Source: Fibrobacter sp.
GTDB taxonomy: Bacteria; Fibrobacterota; Fibrobacteria; Fibrobacterales; Fibrobacteraceae
DNA length: 64,000 bases
Direction of reading: 5' to 3'
Assembly (NCBI GenBank): GCA_017642335.1
Contig: JAGCPF010000041.1
Location: forward strand, 1-64,000
Shown here one piece after another: positions 61,731-64,000 of the stretch. The number at the start of each line of letters is the position of its first letter. Positions within the stretch are counted from its first letter, which is position 1. The position numbers were made by a program, and so were the translations under genes. The notes under the pieces are model-generated. The model searched no databases. It was not told the DNA's origin and saw only the letters and a program-made list of their open reading frames with translations.

Positions 61731-62954
61731 ATGCGAAAAAATTTCGGACGTGCTCTTTGCCTGTTTTCGCTCGCAGCGAGTTTCGCCTTTGCCGATGCTG
61801 TTCCTGTTGCCGCTTTTCCGGAGGCGGGGGCGCATGCTCGAGACCAGCAACTCCGCGAAATTCGCGACGTGATGCGCGGGGGCCGCGGCGGTTTCGTTGA
61901 TCTTGGTATGAACTACACGCCCCTTGCGAGCCAGCTCCCGCTGAAGAGCCCTTACGGGGAGCACGAGGGCTACGCATTCAGGCAGCACGTTGCCGGTTTT
62001 GGTAGCGGTGCGGTAACGGAACAGTCCCAGGTGGGTGCCCTGCTTTGGTTCGAACGTTCGGGATGGGATGGCGAGGATTTCCTCTTCTATCCGCAGTACA
62101 ACTCCTTCTCCCGTGTGTCCACGCTGACGACCTGGGGCCTCACGTACACGCACATCGCTAGCGACGTGACTGTTGCGGCCGGTATGCAGCATTACAACGT
62201 GGAACATCTTGGCAGTGTCTATCCCGAAGAGAAAGATTCCCTTTTATATTCTTGGGCGCACTTGCGCTGGAGCCATTTCAGCTTGCAGGGTAACTTCAAC
62301 CGTACCGACGTGAGGATGCTGCGCCTCTCGCTTGATTTGGAATCGCGACTGGTCTATGGCGGACGATCTCAGGGTATCTTGACGTACCTGCCCAATATTG
62401 ATTTCACGGTCTACAACCGCTCTGCAGACAAGTTCAGCGCCGATACTTACCGCATGCACTGGGAACAGAACCTCTACGGCCAGCTCCTTTATGCCGAGGT
62501 CTCGTTTGACTTCCCGGATGACGGGTTCCATTCTGCAGCCCTCAAGTACTATCCGGATCCTTCGCGCATGGTGGCTTTCGAGGCGACGTGCATTCGCCGC
62601 AACAAGAAGATTGACGGCACGGACGATCTCCTGTGGGGTGGCGCTATAGAGTTCCCGTTTGTCCGGTTCGCCTACAATTCCGCCTATGATTACGAGAATT
62701 TCTTCCATGCCAAGGGAACGTTCATCGTGGAATTCCAGTTTAACCTGGCTTCCATCGACGGGTTCCTTTTCGCTCGTGGCGGTACGCGTTCCGCACCTCT
62801 CGAGACTATCAATGTGGATAAGAAGAACAAGGACAAACTGCCCGAGGGAGACGGCCTGATTCACCTGAATCCGTCGGATGGCAAGACGAAGACCCTTGAA
62901 GCGACCGGGATTCGTTACGAAAAGTCCGGCACCGGAAACGGAGGCAAGCAATGA
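61731..62954 (+). CDS. Secreted beta-rich envelope protein
   Basis: 407 residues. A signal peptide (cleavage after FAFA) is followed by a long beta-rich region with alternating aromatic residues (WGLTYTHIASDVTVAAGMQHYNV; LYGQLLYAEVSFDF; FIVEFQFNLASIDGFLFARGG). That is consistent with an outer-membrane barrel or surface beta protein, though the C-terminal tail is polar rather than ending in Phe. Three in-frame ATGs occur at the start; the third gives the cleanest signal peptide. It follows the MBOAT gene by 29 nt. Function unknown. Confidence 0.7.
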   Translation: MRKNFGRALCLFSLAASFAFADAVPVAAFPEAGAHARDQQLREIRDVMRGGRGGFVDLGMNYTPLASQLPLKSPYGEHEGYAFRQHVAGFGSGAVTEQSQVGALLWFERSGWDGEDFLFYPQYNSFSRVSTLTTWGLTYTHIASDVTVAAGMQHYNVEHLGSVYPEEKDSLLYSWAHLRWSHFSLQGNFNRTDVRMLRLSLDLESRLVYGGRSQGILTYLPNIDFTVYNRSADKFSADTYRMHWEQNLYGQLLYAEVSFDFPDDGFHSAALKYYPDPSRMVAFEATCIRRNKKIDGTDDLLWGGAIEFPFVRFAYNSAYDYENFFHAKGTFIVEFQFNLASIDGFLFARGGTRSAPLETINVDKKNKDKLPEGDGLIHLNPSDGKTKTLEATGIRYEKSGTGNGGKQ

Positions 62955-63361
62955 TTTCTCATGTCGTGATGAAGTGGGTGCGCCACTTGGCAGTCTGTTG
63001 CGGACTTCTTGTTCTGCCGCTTGTGCTTACGGGTTGCCTGAGCTATCTGTTTGTTGAAACTGTAACGAGGCTTCAATTGGAAAACGCAACCGGGGAATAC
63101 TCCATCCTATCGCTGGATGTCGTTGCTCTTGACGGTAGCGTTTCGTCTCCATGGATTACCGAGACGGTCTTGCCTGGGGAACGGAGCCGGGTCGTGGAAC
63201 GCGACTGGATTGGCGAATTCAAGATTCGCGTGAAGTACACCGAGAGCAAGGATGCGAGCGGCGATACGCTCGAGGATTACCGCGTGCTCGATTTCGAGGG
63301 CGGAAGCATGTTCCTCAAGGTGGAAGCCGACGACGGGAAACTGGAGTACCACTTCCGCTAG
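62951..63361 (+). CDS. Small lipoprotein of unknown function
   Basis: 136 residues. A signal with lipobox LTGC (about residue 29) precedes a 105-residue domain (FVETVTRLQLENATGEYSILSLDVV; TVLPGERSRVVERDWIGEFKIRVKY) that looks like a single beta-sandwich. Its ATG overlaps the stop of the preceding gene (ATGA), so it is translated with it. No family recognised. Confidence 0.7.
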   Translation: MISHVVMKWVRHLAVCCGLLVLPLVLTGCLSYLFVETVTRLQLENATGEYSILSLDVVALDGSVSSPWITETVLPGERSRVVERDWIGEFKIRVKYTESKDASGDTLEDYRVLDFEGGSMFLKVEADDGKLEYHFR

Positions 63362-63404
63362 TCGACTTGCTCTACTCTGTCTTTGATTAGTTTGTTTGAT
63401 TTTG

Positions 63405-63429
63405 ACCGGTGCATTCATGCGCCGGTTTT
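63405..63429. terminator. Bidirectional terminator between the lipoprotein gene and ung
   Basis: Stem ACCGGTGC / GCGCCGGT (one G-T pair) with a small ATTCAT loop, T-run on the plus side. It lies between convergent genes. Confidence 0.75.
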
Positions 63430-63436
63430 TCGTTAT

Positions 63437-64000
63437 TTACTTGATGCTCCAGTCGATTGGCTCGAGGCCCTTGCTTTGGAGATAAGCGTTCGCCTTGCTG
63501 AAGTGCTTGCAGCCGAAGAACCCGCGGTAGGCCGAAAGCGGGCTCGGGTGCGGGGCCGTGAGAATCAGGTGGCCGCGGTTCGGGGCGATTAGCGACTGTT
63601 TCTTGATGGCGAAACTTCCCCAGAGCAGGAACACGAGGTTCTCGCGGACTTGCGAGAGCCTCTGGATGATGGTGTCGGTGAATTGCTGCCAGCCGATGCC
63701 TGCGTGGCTTGCCGCCATGTGGGCGCGCACGGTGAGGGAGGCGTTGAGGAGCAAAACGCCCTGCTGTGCCCAGCATTCCAGATTGCCGTGGGGCGGGGGC
63801 GTGATGCCGAGGTCGTCGTGGAGCTCCTGGAAGATGTTGAGAAGCGATGGCGGAGGCTCGATGCCGAAGGGCACGGAGAAGCAGAGCCCGTGTGCCTGGC
63901 CCGGGTTATGGTAGGGATCCTGGCCGATGATGACCGCCTTCACCTTGTCGACGGGGCAGAAGTCGAGGGCTGCGAAAATCTTGGAGCCTGGCGGATAGAC
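63437..64000 (-). CDS. ung: Uracil-DNA glycosylase, C-terminal part
   Basis: The frame enters the window at its right edge and codes for about 187 residues, most of the family's ~220-230. The catalytic motif [21 protein letters not shown] carries the water-activating Asp, and the second motif is [13 protein letters not shown] with the uracil-recognising histidine. It removes uracil from DNA by base excision, complementing the nfo gene about 7 kb away. The N-terminal ~40 residues lie outside the window. An internal Met at the start of [11 protein letters not shown] should not be taken as the start. Confidence 0.95.
   Translation of the reverse strand, partial: VYPPGSKIFAALDFCPVDKVKAVIIGQDPYHNPGQAHGLCFSVPFGIEPPPSLLNIFQELHDDLGITPPPHGNLECWAQQGVLLLNASLTVRAHMAASHAGIGWQQFTDTIIQRLSQVRENLVFLLWGSFAIKKQSLIAPNRGHLILTAPHPSPLSAYRGFFGCKHFSKANAYLQSKGLEPIDWSIK

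Overview
The window comes from a Fibrobacter-type bacterium (inference). The strongest clues are three lipoproteins with the FISUMP domain, a domain named after Fibrobacter succinogenes paralogues, and one lipoprotein with a fibro-slime domain. A secreted GH10 xylanase, a pyruvate:ferredoxin oxidoreductase and a secreted giant protein with a type IX-like C-terminal tail fit a Gram-negative, anaerobic plant-fibre degrader. Coding density is high, and the short intergenic gaps are AT-rich. Layout, left part (1-24 kb): partial nifJ, a C39-fold cysteine peptidase homologue, radA, a secreted pentapeptide-repeat protein, a geranylgeranyl-reductase-like flavoprotein followed by sufE and a membrane protein, tsaE, nspC, a secreted Pro/Ala-rich protein, a FecCD-type ABC importer translationally coupled to a TraB/GumN lipoprotein, an operon rho-proC-sigma54 activator (minus strand), folK-dNK-panC, FISUMP lipoprotein 1, an Rpn-type nuclease and argH. 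Middle (24.1-40.7 kb): a complete aryl-polyene-type biosynthetic cluster. Three genes (methyltransferase, short ketosynthase-like protein, acyltransferase) run leftwards. From a shared 110-bp divergent region, fourteen genes run rightwards: two ACPs, a membrane/AMP-ligase/dehydratase fusion, a glycosyltransferase, an LpxL-like acyltransferase, a MIO-type aromatic ammonia-lyase, a thioesterase, a LolA-like carrier, an MMPL exporter, a DUF3261-type lipoprotein, then ketosynthase, dehydratase, ketoreductase and ketosynthase. Together these could make an aromatic starter acid, activate it onto an ACP, extend it to a conjugated polyene, attach it to a lipid-like carrier and export it to the outer membrane. 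Right part (40.8-64 kb): apt, a TIGR01212-type radical SAM protein, FISUMP lipoprotein 2, the GH10 xylanase, a SUI1/YciH factor, then a three-gene surface cassette (FecR-domain protein, beta-helix plus outer-membrane-barrel protein, 1705-residue secreted repeat protein), nfo, tRNA-Asn, FISUMP lipoprotein 3 with the fibro-slime lipoprotein, a small secreted protein, an MBOAT acyltransferase with two envelope proteins, and a partial ung. A promoter-like octamer close to TAnnTTTG recurs only 4-7 nt upstream of several start codons that lack a Shine-Dalgarno sequence, which suggests leaderless transcripts. No CRISPR array, insertion sequence, prophage or rRNA was found.
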